Source of the DNA: Chromera velia
Taxonomy: Eukaryota > Sar > Chromeraceae
Direction: 5' to 3'
NCBI GenBank assembly: GCA_018398765.1
Contig: JAHBMJ010005341.1
Coordinates: 94,902 to 153,443 of the forward strand
DNA length: 58,542 bases
Positions 1 through 11,700 of this stretch are shown here, piece after piece. The notes below the pieces were generated by a model. That model did no database searches. It saw nothing but the letters and a program-made list of their open reading frames with translations, and was not told the origin of the DNA. Positions within the stretch are counted from its first letter, which is position 1, and each line of letters opens with the position of its first letter. Both the position numbers and the translations under genes were made by a program.

Positions 1-140
1 CATTCATTCATTCATTCGTTTCTGACTGAGCGTGTGCCTCCGTCATATGAATTCATACATGCACTCATTCATTCGTTTCTGACTGAGCAACTGAAAGAGG
101 CTAATCATTTGCATGCGCAGCGTCCGAAGGAAGCTCCCTC
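1..140. repeat. CATT-rich direct repeat at left edge
   Basis: A block of CATTCATTCGTTTCTGACTGAGC occurs near positions 7-29 and again near 66-88, each preceded by a run of CATT units. It looks like a local duplication around a microsatellite. No coding potential is seen. Confidence 0.6.
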
Positions 141-234
141 GATCGCCTTCTGTTGTGGTGCGGAGCGGAAAGAGTAATTGTGTGCTGGATGGCTGAGACA
201 AGACAGAAAGAAAGCAGTGACCTGAGATTTACAG

Positions 235-767
235 TCGGCATTGCCGACAGATTATTTGCTGGTATGCTCATTTTTGTGGTGCTTGTTTGTCTTCTCTTTC
301 CTCCCTCCCTTCCTTCCTTTCAGGGTCCTGCTCCCGCCTCTGCCGCGTCTCCGAACTGGTTCTTCCCCCCTCTCACAAACGAACAGAAGGTCCAGGTCCG
401 TCGCTTTCTCGCTCGCTCACTAGCTTGCTCCGACGGTTAGTCCGTCGGTCTGGAGGATGGATGCATCACATAACTATGATGGACAAACAAGACTCACGTG
501 TGCATTGGTTTACATTTGTTTTTGACTTGGCTTGTGGGCCATATGGAAAGGTATCCGCAACCTGCGCGTGAGCACGCATCGGTTTTTTTTTTCTTTGATT
601 GACAGTCCGATGTTCATGTTTTCTTTCTTGACTTTGCGAGGACCGAAAGACTGACTGAATAACTAGTCGGTTTATTTGTCCTTTGAGCACATTCATTCTT
701 TGATGACAGGCTTTTGTTTTGCTTGGGCGATGGGTCGGTTGGCCGGTCGGTGGGTAGAGTGTGTGTG

Positions 768-801
<34 letters not shown>

Positions 802-1220
802 CTGTGTGTCTGTGTGTCTGTGTGTGTGTGTCTGTGTGTGCGTGTGCGTGCGTGCGTGCGTGCGTACACGTGTGTTTGCATTTGCACGTGAGATGCATCG
901 GCGAGCTGAGCTTACCAACATGCTGGCTGTGGCATCCCCCCCCCAAGGAGTCAATTAAGTGGCCGGATTTCATTCATGCATGCATCATGTGGGGCATTCA
1001 TTGTTCTGGAATAGTATTGTCATTCTCGCAGGTGCCGGAAGTGACTATCACCACAGACCTGACTCGCGTCACCAAGGGCTCCCGTCACATCCATGCGTAC
1101 CTGCCGTCATTCCTCTTCAGGAGCCCCGCGGGAGGCGTTCCCACTCACCACAGCCACGAGGCTCAATTTTGGGGGGGGCACAACGCGGTCTTCGGGGGGG
1201 GGGATGTTGTCATGAACTGA
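235..1220 (+). CDS. 3' end of an unknown gene (partial, spliced)
   Basis: The last exons of a plus-strand gene that probably begins left of the window. The final exon is 1032-1220: it follows a CTCGCAG acceptor, starts [16 protein letters not shown], has the segment [19 protein letters not shown], and ends with TGA. The preceding exon is 324-389, behind a strong pyrimidine tract ending TTTCAG, and reads [15 protein letters not shown]. Both are phase 0, as is a possible 27-nt exon at 235-261 (SALPTDYLL). The intron 390-1031 holds a long (GT)n run. The last 25 codons include G8-G10 tracts (around 1171 and 1193-1202), where a sequencing length error would change the end of the protein. I do not recognise the family. 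The exons are supported by splice signals and phase only. Confidence 0.45.
766..866 (+). repeat. (GT)n microsatellite
   Basis: About 100 bp of GT/TCTG/CG-interrupted dinucleotide repeat inside the last intron of the partial gene. Open frames through it on both strands (Cys/Val and His/Thr strings) are artefacts of the repeat. Confidence 0.9.
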
Positions 1221-2870
1221 ACGGGGGAGCTCCTAGCGGTTTCTCAGGTGTCGATGAAGATAGGGGGGGGAAGTTGAACGTGGGGAGGGGGAAGGAGGGG
1301 AGGGTTGCTGAATGTGAAGGAGACGCAGGAGTAAATGCGGGTGCTCGGAAGAAAGGGACAAGGTTGGAGCTCATGGGAAACGATCGAGGGCAGGGAAGTA
1401 ATCCGGGAAAGTATCCGAAAGTTCAATCAAACAAAGACTGACAGTCAGACTTTCATCAGCCAGACAGAGGCCAGAGCATAGACGGCGCATGTTAATTAGG
1501 GAAACCGAGGAGACAGCTCTGCAGGCCACGAGAGTGAAGCATTGCGATGAGCATTGTCGATTATGAAGTCGATGACCAGTCTAGTAACCAGGTCGACCAA
1601 GAGATCGATCTTAATGGGTAAATGGATTAACAGATTTCAGTAAAAAACCATGAACACTAAAAAGAACTATGTATAATATACGGTTACTTGACCAGTTATT
1701 TAGTTTGTAAATATAAAATTAAAATTTTTAACATGCATGACGCAGCATGAGGATGGGTATTGAGATTTGGATTGCGATTTATTTCAAGGATAGGATATAA
1801 GAGGATAAGATTCAGATGTATTGAACATTGTATTCTGAGTTAATTCCCATCAGAATCCCCTGTCGTCCGCTGTATAATAAAATACATAATTTTGCAATCA
1901 TACATTAATTGGTCTTATTCACATTTAATATACAGTTCAAGTCTTGTGTTTATTAAACTAGGTCTCTAATCGTAAAAGATCATTTAAAGATGTTTTCAAT
2001 GAATGAAAAAAAAAATGAATAAATGAATGAATGAATGAATGTTAAAGCCGTTGCTAGAGCTGGTGAGTCACAACTTAATTAGACAGCTAAAACTAGCTAA
2101 AACTTACTAAAACTAGGCTCTGACTAACGCAATAATAACACCGGGTAACACCGGGACCGGCATCTTCTACAAAAATTCAACCTATTATTATTAAGGTTCG
2201 TAGTTGATGATAGATTGAGGGTTTTGTTATTGCATGTCGTATCCCCATATATATGAGGGGCGGATCTGTCAGAAGGTTGGAAGGAATATAGGAGGGCCCC
2301 TACACGCGGGGCAATCAAAAAAATGAAAACCCGCGTACCGCCTGGGTCGGGCCCCCCCGCCCTATGGCCATATGTGATGATCGAGAGTTTTGTTATGGCC
2401 ATATATATAATTTTTTGACGGGTTCCACGAGTGAGGTCAAGTCGATGAAAACAGAGTGGCCAATCTGCATCCCTAAGAGGTCCTTACTGAAGCCCTGAGT
2501 CAGAATCTTGGGGGCGCTTTTTGTTTGAGAATCCCAGGGGCGCGAGACTTCTGTGTCTTTCCTCACCTCGTCTCCTCAACATGCAGAGACGCCGCGTCTA
2601 ACAGCAGAGAGCGGCCTGGGGGGAACTCGAGACGTGATTGAATGTAATTTGGTTTCACAGCAAGGATTATTCCTGACACGTTTTTCTGTCACATGTGCAA
2701 TACTCCTTAACCTTTCATTGTGAATTTCCCTTTTGTGCGGACTTTCCAGCCCTCCAGAATCAGAGACGGCGTCTCCCACTGTTCACTGTTTGCTGCCGGC
2801 CATCATTTCGTTCCCCGTTTAACACTTTTCCCGACGGCGTTGTGATCATTTTTTGTGAAGAGAATTTCAA
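1221..2870. other. Intergenic, no gene seen
   Basis: The first part is G-rich. From about 1600 it becomes AT-rich, with a short (AATG)n run near 2011-2041. An open frame on the minus strand (2124-2402) has no domain-like sequence, splice context or composition that would support it. The stretch before 2871 must contain the promoter of the oxidoreductase gene, but I see no recognisable core element. Confidence 0.6.
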
Positions 2871-5035
2871 ATGACATCTTGGTCTTGGACGCGCCGGATG
2901 TTTGGGACGCTGGGCATCACCTCCTGCACTGCAGCCGCCGCTCTTTTCAGCATTGACACATTGCAGCGCAGAGCTCTGTCAGCCCACACGTCTCTGAGAG
3001 ACGGCGATGAGTATGACTTTATCGTTGTGGGCAGTGGAGCTGGCTCTATCGTGGCACGGCGACTGGCAGAGAGAAGGCAGCGCGTTCTGCTGTTGGAAGC
3101 AGGGCCCGTGAACCAGAGCCCTCTGATTCACATTCCTCTGCTGAGCCTTACAGCATTTGTGAGTTTTTTGAAGAAATACAACTGGCAGTTCAGGTCTTTG
3201 CCCGAGCCATCGATGAACGATCGGGAGATCTACGAGCCCAGGGGGCGGGTTCTGGGGGGCTCCTCCTCGATCAACGGGATGATTTGGGTGAGGGGGCACC
3301 CATGGGATTACGACCATTGGGCCAAGATCTGCGGAGATCCCTCCCTCTCCTACTCGTCCCTGCTCCCGTATTTCCGCAAGACGGAGAGCTTTGAGACTCT
3401 CCAGGCCCAGTCAAAGGGCGAAGGCAGAGTCAAAAAAATTCCAGCTCCCGCCGAAAATGCTGCTGCTTCGTTACGTTATCACGGGACAAACGGTCCCTTG
3501 CACATCAGCGAGCCCCGGTTTCGCCACCCCATCAGCGAAGCCCTCATTGAAGCCGCCTGTGACGTCACGGGCCTGTTCCCCAATCCCGACTTTGGGGGAG
3601 AAGAGATCAACGGTTTTGGCTGCTTTCAGATGAACCAGTGGAGGGGGCGTCGGTGGAGCGCTGCCGACAGATACCTCCCGAAGGGGAAACGGGCGAACAA
3701 CGCAGCTGACTTGCAGTCGGGAGCGCAATCGTCGTTTGAGTCCACAACTGCCCCACCGTCATCTGTTCTCTCCCTTTCAGCCGAGATGATCTCGTGGCTG
3801 AGTTCCTCGATGTCCGTTGTGACGCGACTGTCGACCGTGTGGAGTTTGACGTCTTGGACGCGTTGGGGGAAAAGGAAAAGGAAAAGGAAAGAGAGGGGGG
3901 AGAAAGCATCGTGGGGAGGGCGTGGCGGACATCAGTGACAGTGAAGAAAGATGGGCGGCCCCGTGCCGTGGGTGTGCGTCTCGCTAGCGGCCCTGTGATT
4001 CGTGCTAGGAAGGAGGTGATTCTGTCGGCTGGGGTGTTCCAGTCTCCCCAGTTGCTGAATTTGAGTGGAGTTGGGGACAGGGATGACCTCGAGAGAGTTG
4101 GCATCGCTTCGTTGGTGCATTTGCCTGGTGTGGGAAAGAATCTGCTTGATCACATCGATGTGTTCGTGCAGTGTGAGAACCCGAGCGGCGAGGCCCTCGG
4201 TGTGTCGCTGAGGGGGTTGGTGTTCCAGATGCAGCACGGCTGGAAATACCTCAAGAGCCGTCTGGCGCAGTGGCGGGGAGAGGGAGACGGGGACGAGGAC
4301 CCGTTCATGGGAAACCTTTTGATGAGCAACGGAGTAGACTCTGGGGGGTTCATGCAGGCCTCCCCGGAGTCGAAGTGGACGGATGTGCAGTTCCATTTTT
4401 TTCCAGGAAGCTTCCGAGATTACTCCATGAGAGGCTTCCTCAACCACATGTACGCAACACACGTGTACCTGTCCAGACCGCACTCACACGGCACTGTACA
4501 GGTCGTCTCGAAGAACGTCTTTCACAAGCCCGAGTTGAGATTTAATTTTTTGACAGAGAAGCAGGACGTTGACACGCTCCTTACAGCCCTGAAGACTGCC
4601 AGAAAGATTATGCACCACCCCCTCCTTGCCAAGTACAGGGGACGCGATTTGCTTCCTACTGCAGACTGCCAGACAGATGCCGAATTGGAGGAATACATGC
4701 GCAGCCACGCCAAGTCGGCGCACCACCCGATTGGCACCTGCCGAATGGGGCGGGAGAGCGACTCGCAGTCCGTTGTCCTCGCCTCTCTGTCAGTGACCGC
4801 AGTTGAGGGGGCCGGGTCCTCCAAGCAGCCAGAGAGAGCCCCATGGAGAGGGGGGGAGCCGTGGCCTAGTACTCCCTCAGTTGTGTCGCCGCAGTTTGAG
4901 GTTTTTGGCTGTGAGCACCTTCGTGTAGTGGACGGTAGCGTTTTTCCCACACATATTGCAGGCAACCCTTGGGGCACAATCGCTGCTTTAGCAGAAAAAG
5001 CTGCTGACGACATTGTATCCACTTGGAACATTTAG
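2871..5035 (+). CDS. GMC-family FAD oxidoreductase (choline dehydrogenase-like)
   Basis: A flavoprotein of the glucose-methanol-choline family, about 699 residues in two exons; members oxidise alcohols or choline-like substrates. Seen: a hydrophobic or basic leader (residues 1-45, possible organelle targeting or anchor); the FAD dinucleotide motif FIVVGSGAGS near 50-59, with the ribose-binding Glu in LLLEAGP; GMC signature 1 GRVLGGSSSINGMIWVRG at 125-142; a signature-2-like GVFQSPQLLNLSGVG; and the C-terminal active-site pair, His in HHPIGTCRMG and Asn in AGNPWGTIAALAEKAAD, the His/Asn arrangement of choline dehydrogenases. The acceptor is CTTTCAG at 3780. Two donors keep the frame, at 3716 (65-bp intron) or 3731 (50-bp intron). 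About 40 residues of low-complexity sequence interrupt the C-terminal domain at 4775-4894. The substrate cannot be told from sequence. It is tail-to-tail with the giant protease gene. Confidence 0.93.
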
Positions 5036-5683
5036 CTTTTAAAGTGGGAAACACCGTAAAAATCATCGTTACATTCTGTTTTATGCAAATCAGCTAAATA
5101 TATTGAGTTTAAGTTTTGCCTGTTTTACTAGGTGTTTCAGAATTTGATTTGTTGCTTGAAATTTGTATACGGTAACTTTAAAGCTTTGAATAATTTGAAC
5201 TTTGAATATATTTCCTAAAATATTTGTTATATCAAAGATGATATAGGACTTTTTTCGTTTTTGAATGGGAAAGCGTTCACGATCACGAAAAAGATGAAGG
5301 AGGACTAGGCATGTCACAGCAAAAAAAAAAAAGTCTCTAAAAAAACGAGTTATGTACTTGTTTTTTTTAATTTTTTTTTTTTCCTGCAACACTTGTGCAA
5401 TACGGTGCCAACACCCGTGCAACAGCTAAACAACAGTTGTTTTAGATTTAAAAAAAAATCTACATATGACTAGACATATGACTGAGTCTGAACAAAGATA
5501 CTGCTAACAGCAGTATGTACACGCTAGTATACATTTTTAAAAAAATAAAATTATTAAAATAAACGAATTATTATGTTCATTGCTAGGTTAATTATTACTA
5601 GCATTTTCTATTTTAGGTTCCATGAGTAATTTGTATCAAATAAAAATTATGAAATTGATGGATGATGTATAAACAATTTAAGG

Positions 5684-5729
<46 letters not shown>

Positions 5730-5763
5730 ATTGATTGATTGATTGATTAATTTATTCATTCAA

Positions 5764-5794
<31 letters not shown>

Positions 5795-6066
5795 ATTGAT
5801 TAATTAATTGATTGATTAATCGATTGATTAATTGATTGATTCATTAATTGATTGGTTGATTGATTCAGTCAGTAATTAACTCCACGCTGGGCCATCATAA
5901 AAAAAAAAATTTTGTAAAGGTTATTCAGTACAACATAAAGTACTTCGAGGTTGTTTAAGATACAATTAATTGGATTACATAAAATTTAATACATGAATTA
6001 GAAATTGAAATTCATTTACGATTTTTAACGTTTCAAAAAAATACCCAATTCAAGAATGTGAGTTTT
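5036..6066. other. AT-rich intergenic spacer between convergent genes
   Basis: Very AT-rich with many A and T runs. No open frame has gene-like composition. It lies between the 3' ends of the oxidoreductase (+) and the giant protease (-), so it should hold both polyadenylation regions. Several AATAAA-like strings are present, but none can be assigned. Confidence 0.6.
5687..5875. repeat. (TTGA)n microsatellite
   Basis: About 190 bp of TTGA/TGAT repeats with interruptions. Similar tracts lie near 32105-32195, 33029-33058 and 51843-51868. The last two directly abut a shared non-repetitive sequence. Confidence 0.9.
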
Positions 6067-8760
6067 TTACACCATCGTTGCCCTTTTGGTAGGACTTTCT
6101 TCTTCTTTGTCGTCCCCCTTTGTTGTTTCTTTTTCGGTCATCCTTGATTTTCCTTTAAAAACTTTTGATCCATCTCCTTCCGAAAGATGAATCCTTCTTT
6201 GATCATCCCTACTGCCCGGCGTACCTTGGTGCAACGGGGAGAGCTGCTGCGGTTGTCCGATTACAGAGCTGGCCCCAAACCAAGGGCTGCTTGCCGGAAT
6301 ACTTGTACCCGAAGCGTCTGAAGGAAATGCCCCCTCTCCTTCTGTGAATGAAGGGCTGCTCATGTCGACTGCAGAATTGACTCGACAGCTGGAGACGGAG
6401 ACTACTGGAGAACCTGCGTCTGATCCCAACAGACGACTCCGCACGGTCACTCCACCATTCCCATTCCTACCAGTCATCTCACCCGCCCCACGCGGTGGGC
6501 CAAACCCGAAACCCTCAACGTCGACTTCCTCCTCCCCCTCCTCCGACTGTTTCCGTTTCATCTGGCCACCCCGGCTGCTGCTGCTGCTGAGTCCGAAACC
6601 AACCGCTTTTGCCAACGACCGGAAGCCTGCAGACACAGTTTGAGCCCCCCTGCTCAAAAGGGAAGCGCTCCGATTGGTTCCCGTCTGCCCTCTTTCCCTC
6701 TCCGCTTCGAGCGCAGAGACCGGCCTCTCTCCTGACCTGGCCGTGCTGGAGTTTCCACCCCCCTGGAGACTCACTGTCTTTTGTTTTTGGCCGCTGGCTG
6801 TGGAGCCTGCCTTGGATGCTCCTGCAACCCTGCTGGTGAGTGTGCCCTTGGGGGACCTGACGTGGACGCTGAAGGACGAGGGGGAAGCGGCTGAGGGCAG
6901 AAGGAGAGGGGCGTCGGGGGAGTCCATCAGCTCCTCTGGCACAATGTCATCCTCCGGCCATTCCACCTCTTCTCCTTCTCCTTCTCCTCCGGCATCCAAC
7001 CGCTCTTCCACCGTTTGTGGTCCATCGCCCTCATCCATCCCGCTGATCGTCGCACTGGCCGCTCCAGGGATGACCACGGCGGCGGGCTGTTGCGGAGAGC
7101 GGTGCGCAGATGATGAAGAAGAAGAAGAGAGATGGGCAGACGCACCTGATCTCTTCGAAGCTGACCCCCCAGAAACAGCGGGAGACGTGTGTGTCCGAAC
7201 AGTCCCTGACGGTGCTGCCAGGGAGCTTCCGGATTGCGTCCCTCTAGCTGCCGCGCCGAGGGGAAGCAGCGCAAGTCCACTCTCTCCGGCTTCCTGTGTG
7301 GATATGGACGGGTCTCCTTCAACGCCTGCCATGTCCAGCGGCCCGTTGCCTGACTGCGCAGGAGAGGCAGCCGACCGGGCAGGTGACGCCGTCGCAGGAT
7401 TCCCTTTCAGGCCGGAGTGAGCAGTCGAAGGTCGGGGAGACGGCTGAGTCTCTGCACTGCCAGGCTTGAGCGAGGAGCCTGCTCTCGATGATGCAGAGAC
7501 GGCAGCCTGAGGCAGGATAGAGACGCCCACGAGGGCCGCAGCGGCCACCGGTGAGGGCTGTCCCGGGAGGTTTTCTGCCTGAGCGCCCTCCACTGTGAGC
7601 TTTTTCATCTCGGCCTCTGCCTGTGAAGGGTCCAGGTGGGGGAACAGCGTTGCTGCAAGGACGGGCGCTGGCACAGAGGTTCCGAGGGGGACGTTTCCCT
7701 GAGCCCTCAGTGCCCCTGAGGCACTGATTTCTTCACCTGTGCCCGTCAGACCCTGGCCTCTCTCTCTGTTCTGCTGACTGCTGACGGTGAAATCCTCAAT
7801 CGGCGTGCTCTCGTCCCCTGAGGGCTGCATGGGGGGAATGCTGACCCCGGACGACCCATCGCCACCACCGCCGAGGGGACGAGAGGCGCGAACCACCTCA
7901 GTACCCTGAACAGCCGCTCCTCCTCCGTTCAAACCTGTTGCTCCAGCACTCGTAACACCTGCACCACCCCCAACGCCGGCGGCACCAGTTGCAGCAGCAG
8001 CGCCCAAAGCAGCCACGGTGACCCCTCCTGCACCTGCACCTGCCCCCAACACACCGGCACTTGCACCTGCCACTCCACCCGCACCCGCACCCTGCATAGG
8101 ATCTGCGCCTAGCAAGTCCTCCTGCTGCTGCTGGGCGTTCCCCCCAAGTACTCTCTGGGAGAAGTCGGGACCGAAAGGGTCCACAGGCTCCAGAACCTCC
8201 TGACCGCCCATCGGGGGGGCGGGCTGCCAGGCACTTGACGGTATTCCTGTCCCCGCCCCTCCTGCAGCTCCTACCCCCCCTGCAGCGGCCATTTGTGAAG
8301 AGGCCGCGAGCGCAGCCGCCATCTGTGGAGAGAGCTGCTGAGGAGAAGAAGACTGGGGGGGCTGGACAGACAAGGAAGCCCGCATCGCAGCTGCCGTCTG
8401 GGGTGACACCTGGGTCGGTGATACCCCCTGGCTTCCATACCGGTTTGCCTGCGAGGCACGCATACCTGCCGGTGTCTGAGGACTGATTTGATTATTTTGA
8501 GAAGGCCACTCCTGGCCCTCGAGTTCTGCGATTGCTGCTGCAGTGTTGGGAGAAACCTCCTCGGGCTGCTGCTGGGGCCTCTGTCCCCGAGACTGTGCCG
8601 CTGTGAGTGCGGGAGCTAGGGGTCTTCCTGGCCCATCTCTGATGCTGGCGGAGGGGGAAGAGGATACAGGAGGGGGGGCGGTGACACTGTCAGTTTCAAG
8701 AGACTGCTGATCCGCCTTTTCCTTTTCCTTCTTCTTCCGAGCGGCCCTCTGCTGGCAGCA
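6067..8760 (-). other. Low-complexity cytoplasmic tail of the giant protease
   Basis: About 900 residues after the membrane span, rich in Ala, Gly, Ser, Gln and Pro. It starts with a basic stop-transfer stretch ([17 protein letters not shown]). Between 8300 and 8560 there are four spaced copies of a motif like [11 protein letters not shown]. Acidic and Ser-rich blocks follow, and the end is basic (KRATMV). No enzyme domain is visible. A cytosolic location is inferred from the single upstream membrane helix. Confidence 0.7.
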
Positions 8761-11700
8761 ACGCCGCAACCCGACGACAGACGCAAACAGAAGAGCGAGG
8801 CCTATGACAGATGCCCCGAAAATGGCGATGACGAAGAGGACCGTTTTTGCAATCAGACTCTCCCCACCCACAGTGAGATCTTCGTTTTCGGTGAGGCTGC
8901 CATTGACGGGCACTCGAATGAGGACGGGAGGGAAGGAAGGGTCGATTTGGAATTGTCCGCTTGCTGTTTTATGAAGAGAGCTGAGAACGTCAGTGACTTG
9001 CATTCTCCAGTCTCTCCAGTGATCTGGAGTTGTGCCTTGAAAGGTTTCTGTGTTATTGAAGAACGCTGTTGCATCTGCAGGGGTCTGGGTAGGGTCTTTC
9101 AGGAGAGCGAAGATAAAGATCAGAGACCCGTTGTGCCTCTCCAGGATGAAGCAGGTTGACTCTGGGTTCTCTATCTGAAGGGAAGACCCTGCAGTGGTCT
9201 TCCAGTTGGCCTCAATTTCTCTGCCCTCTTCAGTGTCTCCCTCCACACTTTCAAGCTCCAGGTTCACAACACGGACAGCCAAGGCACTTACCCCATCATT
9301 GGCGGAGGTGCCGTTGAAACCCAGAGGCAACCACTTGAATCGAGAGTCGAGGGACGATACAAGGCTGAAGGCGTCGGAGGAAAAGTCGGGGGGCGGCTCT
9401 GCAATCACCATGCGCCGTCCGAGCACCCCCAAGGGGCCCAGGCCGACATCTGCAGGCTGGCTGACAGCAACAAGAACGCTCCTCTCTCCCTCTGCCTCTC
9501 CCCCCACGTCAAATTCAATCACCTCCTCCCTGCTCTCTCCGTCTCCAGAGAGCCCTCCCGTCAGTTCGACTGTACCCGAGCCAACCCCCTCAAACCCCCC
9601 GAGAACCCCCCCACTGCCAGTGCCTGCTGAGCTCTGACAGGGCAGCAATTCGATTCGACGGAGGGCGATGAGGGGCACAGACGTTCGCCCGTCTGATCCG
9701 CAGGAGAAGAAAGAGGAGTCGCAGAAAGTCTCAAACACGAACTCCAACGAGCTTGCAGACACACCAACACCGCCAGGAAACAGAATCTCCTGCATTCGCA
9801 CATCGTGCACACGCACAAGAACAATAAAATAAAAGGACAAGAAAGCATGAAAAGTTTTTGAACGGGGAAACTCTGCGGGGCGAAGTATGTTTCTGCGATC
9901 TGCATTCTTCCGTTGTCTCATGTCAACAGCAGTTTTCCTATTGGAATTCGGGCAAGCTACACACAATCCACCACGCGCGGAAAAATGCGTGACAAAGCGC
10001 CTGGCGGGCTTGGTGTTTTTGCCTCCCTGCCTGCCTGCATGCATGGTTGCTTTCTTGTTATGTTGGTCTGTGTGTCTGTCTGCCTGCCCCCCTCACGGAC
10101 CTACCTGCACGTTGTCCATGTATGCTCCAGAAGAAGAGGCATCAGAGCTGCTGCCAGTGCACTCCCGAGCCCCGCCCATACGAGAGCCCATATGGAGACT
10201 CCCCCCGATTCCTGTGGAGGAGGAGGACCCAGAGAGACCCTGAGACAAGCCTCCAGCAGGCCGCACACGAACAGTGGTGGACACAGGCCGTGCACCCCCC
10301 ACCTCCTCTGAAAAGTCCCACGTGACTCTCACACCAGATAGGCAGGGAATCTCTCCTGCTTGCCCCTTCATTTCAACAGAGAGCTCTACAGCTGGAGTCG
10401 CGTCGGTGTGTGTCTGTCCAGCAAGACACCGACCATGGACCTGCCAAAGCGCATTGGTTCGTGCGAAGGCTGCGGAGGGACTGGTGGCCACTAACTCCGG
10501 AGAGTTGGATGGTGACAGCTGGTCGTCCTCTGAGGGCGACCCTGTGAAGGTCTCCTGGACCCACACGGTGGAAGTCGCCTCAATCTTGTCGACAGAAAGG
10601 ACGAACCCCCTCCAACTGAGAGTTGCACCCTGCAGAAGATCTCCAGCTGAGGGAACGAAATCGTTGGACGGCGAGAGAGTGAGGGTGTTGACCTGAAGAG
10701 CGACTGAAGTGGATGTCGAGGAAGGCCAGAAGACATGCACTTGTCCGACGCGGTCCAGAGCCTCCTCCACCCAACCTCTCTCGCTGTCTCCCGTTGGAGA
10801 GGACGAGGAGGAACTCTCGAAGCGAAGGATGGCGCTCAGTTTCCGCGAGCTGGGGTCGAACACTGTGAAGAAGGATGCAACGACGTTCTGCATTGACAGC
10901 GCTTCTGAGGCATCTGGAGGTTGAACCGATGAGGCTACAGAAAGGATGGAGGCAGGTCCGTGATCTCCTCCCGCATAGAGTGGGGTGACCACCAGCGAGA
11001 TATCAGACAGATCGGCCTTCCGTACAGGGACAGGCCAGATCAGGGCTTTCAGTCTGATGCTCCCGTCCTCTGCAACCGAAATCTCCTGAGTGGCTGCTTG
11101 AAGAGGGGCCACTGCCCCCCACTGCGAGGAGTCACCAAATTCTGCTTGCGGCAGGATTGGAAGGGAAAATGGCGGTTGGCTGAGCGGGACAGCAGCACGT
11201 GCAGTGGAGGCCAGGCCGACGGCTCTTTCGTTTGCGAAGTTGACAATCGGGATCGTTGTCCCTTGTAGAGGACAGAAAGGAGGCGAGGTGAGGAGTGTGA
11301 CTGGATTTCCTGACTGGGGAGACAAGACGAATAGGGCGCTTGGGACTTTTGTTCGGTCTTGTTCAGTGAGGGGGCTTGTGAGGAAGGGGACAGCGGGGGG
11401 TCTTCCCAATTCAACCTGCAGGGAGTGGAGCACCAACCCCGCATCTCTCTCCTCAGAGGGAGAGGGGGATCTGCTGGATGCCCACGAAGGGAGTGAGAGA
11501 TCGACCTCAAGTCCAGTCCAAAAGGGAGATGGGGCAGGGACGAGAGATGGATGCCGGAGTAACTTCATAGTGTTTGACGGAAGGGAGAGCGGGCCTACAT
11601 TTGTCGTGACCCTAGAGCTCCGTTTGATGTCATTCAGGTCACCCCCCTCTTCCCCTTCATTTTCCTTCAAAGCGACTGCCGCGATGCCCAACTCGACGGA

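Noticed and set aside
2124-2402. Minus-strand 92-codon frame in the left intergenic region
   Set aside because: AT-rich, Asn-rich, no recognisable motif, no neighbours in phase.
6674-7420. Long plus-strand open frames opposite the giant protease (also near 9194, 11204, 13409, 16917)
   Set aside because: They are the antisense of confirmed coding exons with GC-rich codons. None has splice signals or domain-like sequence of its own.
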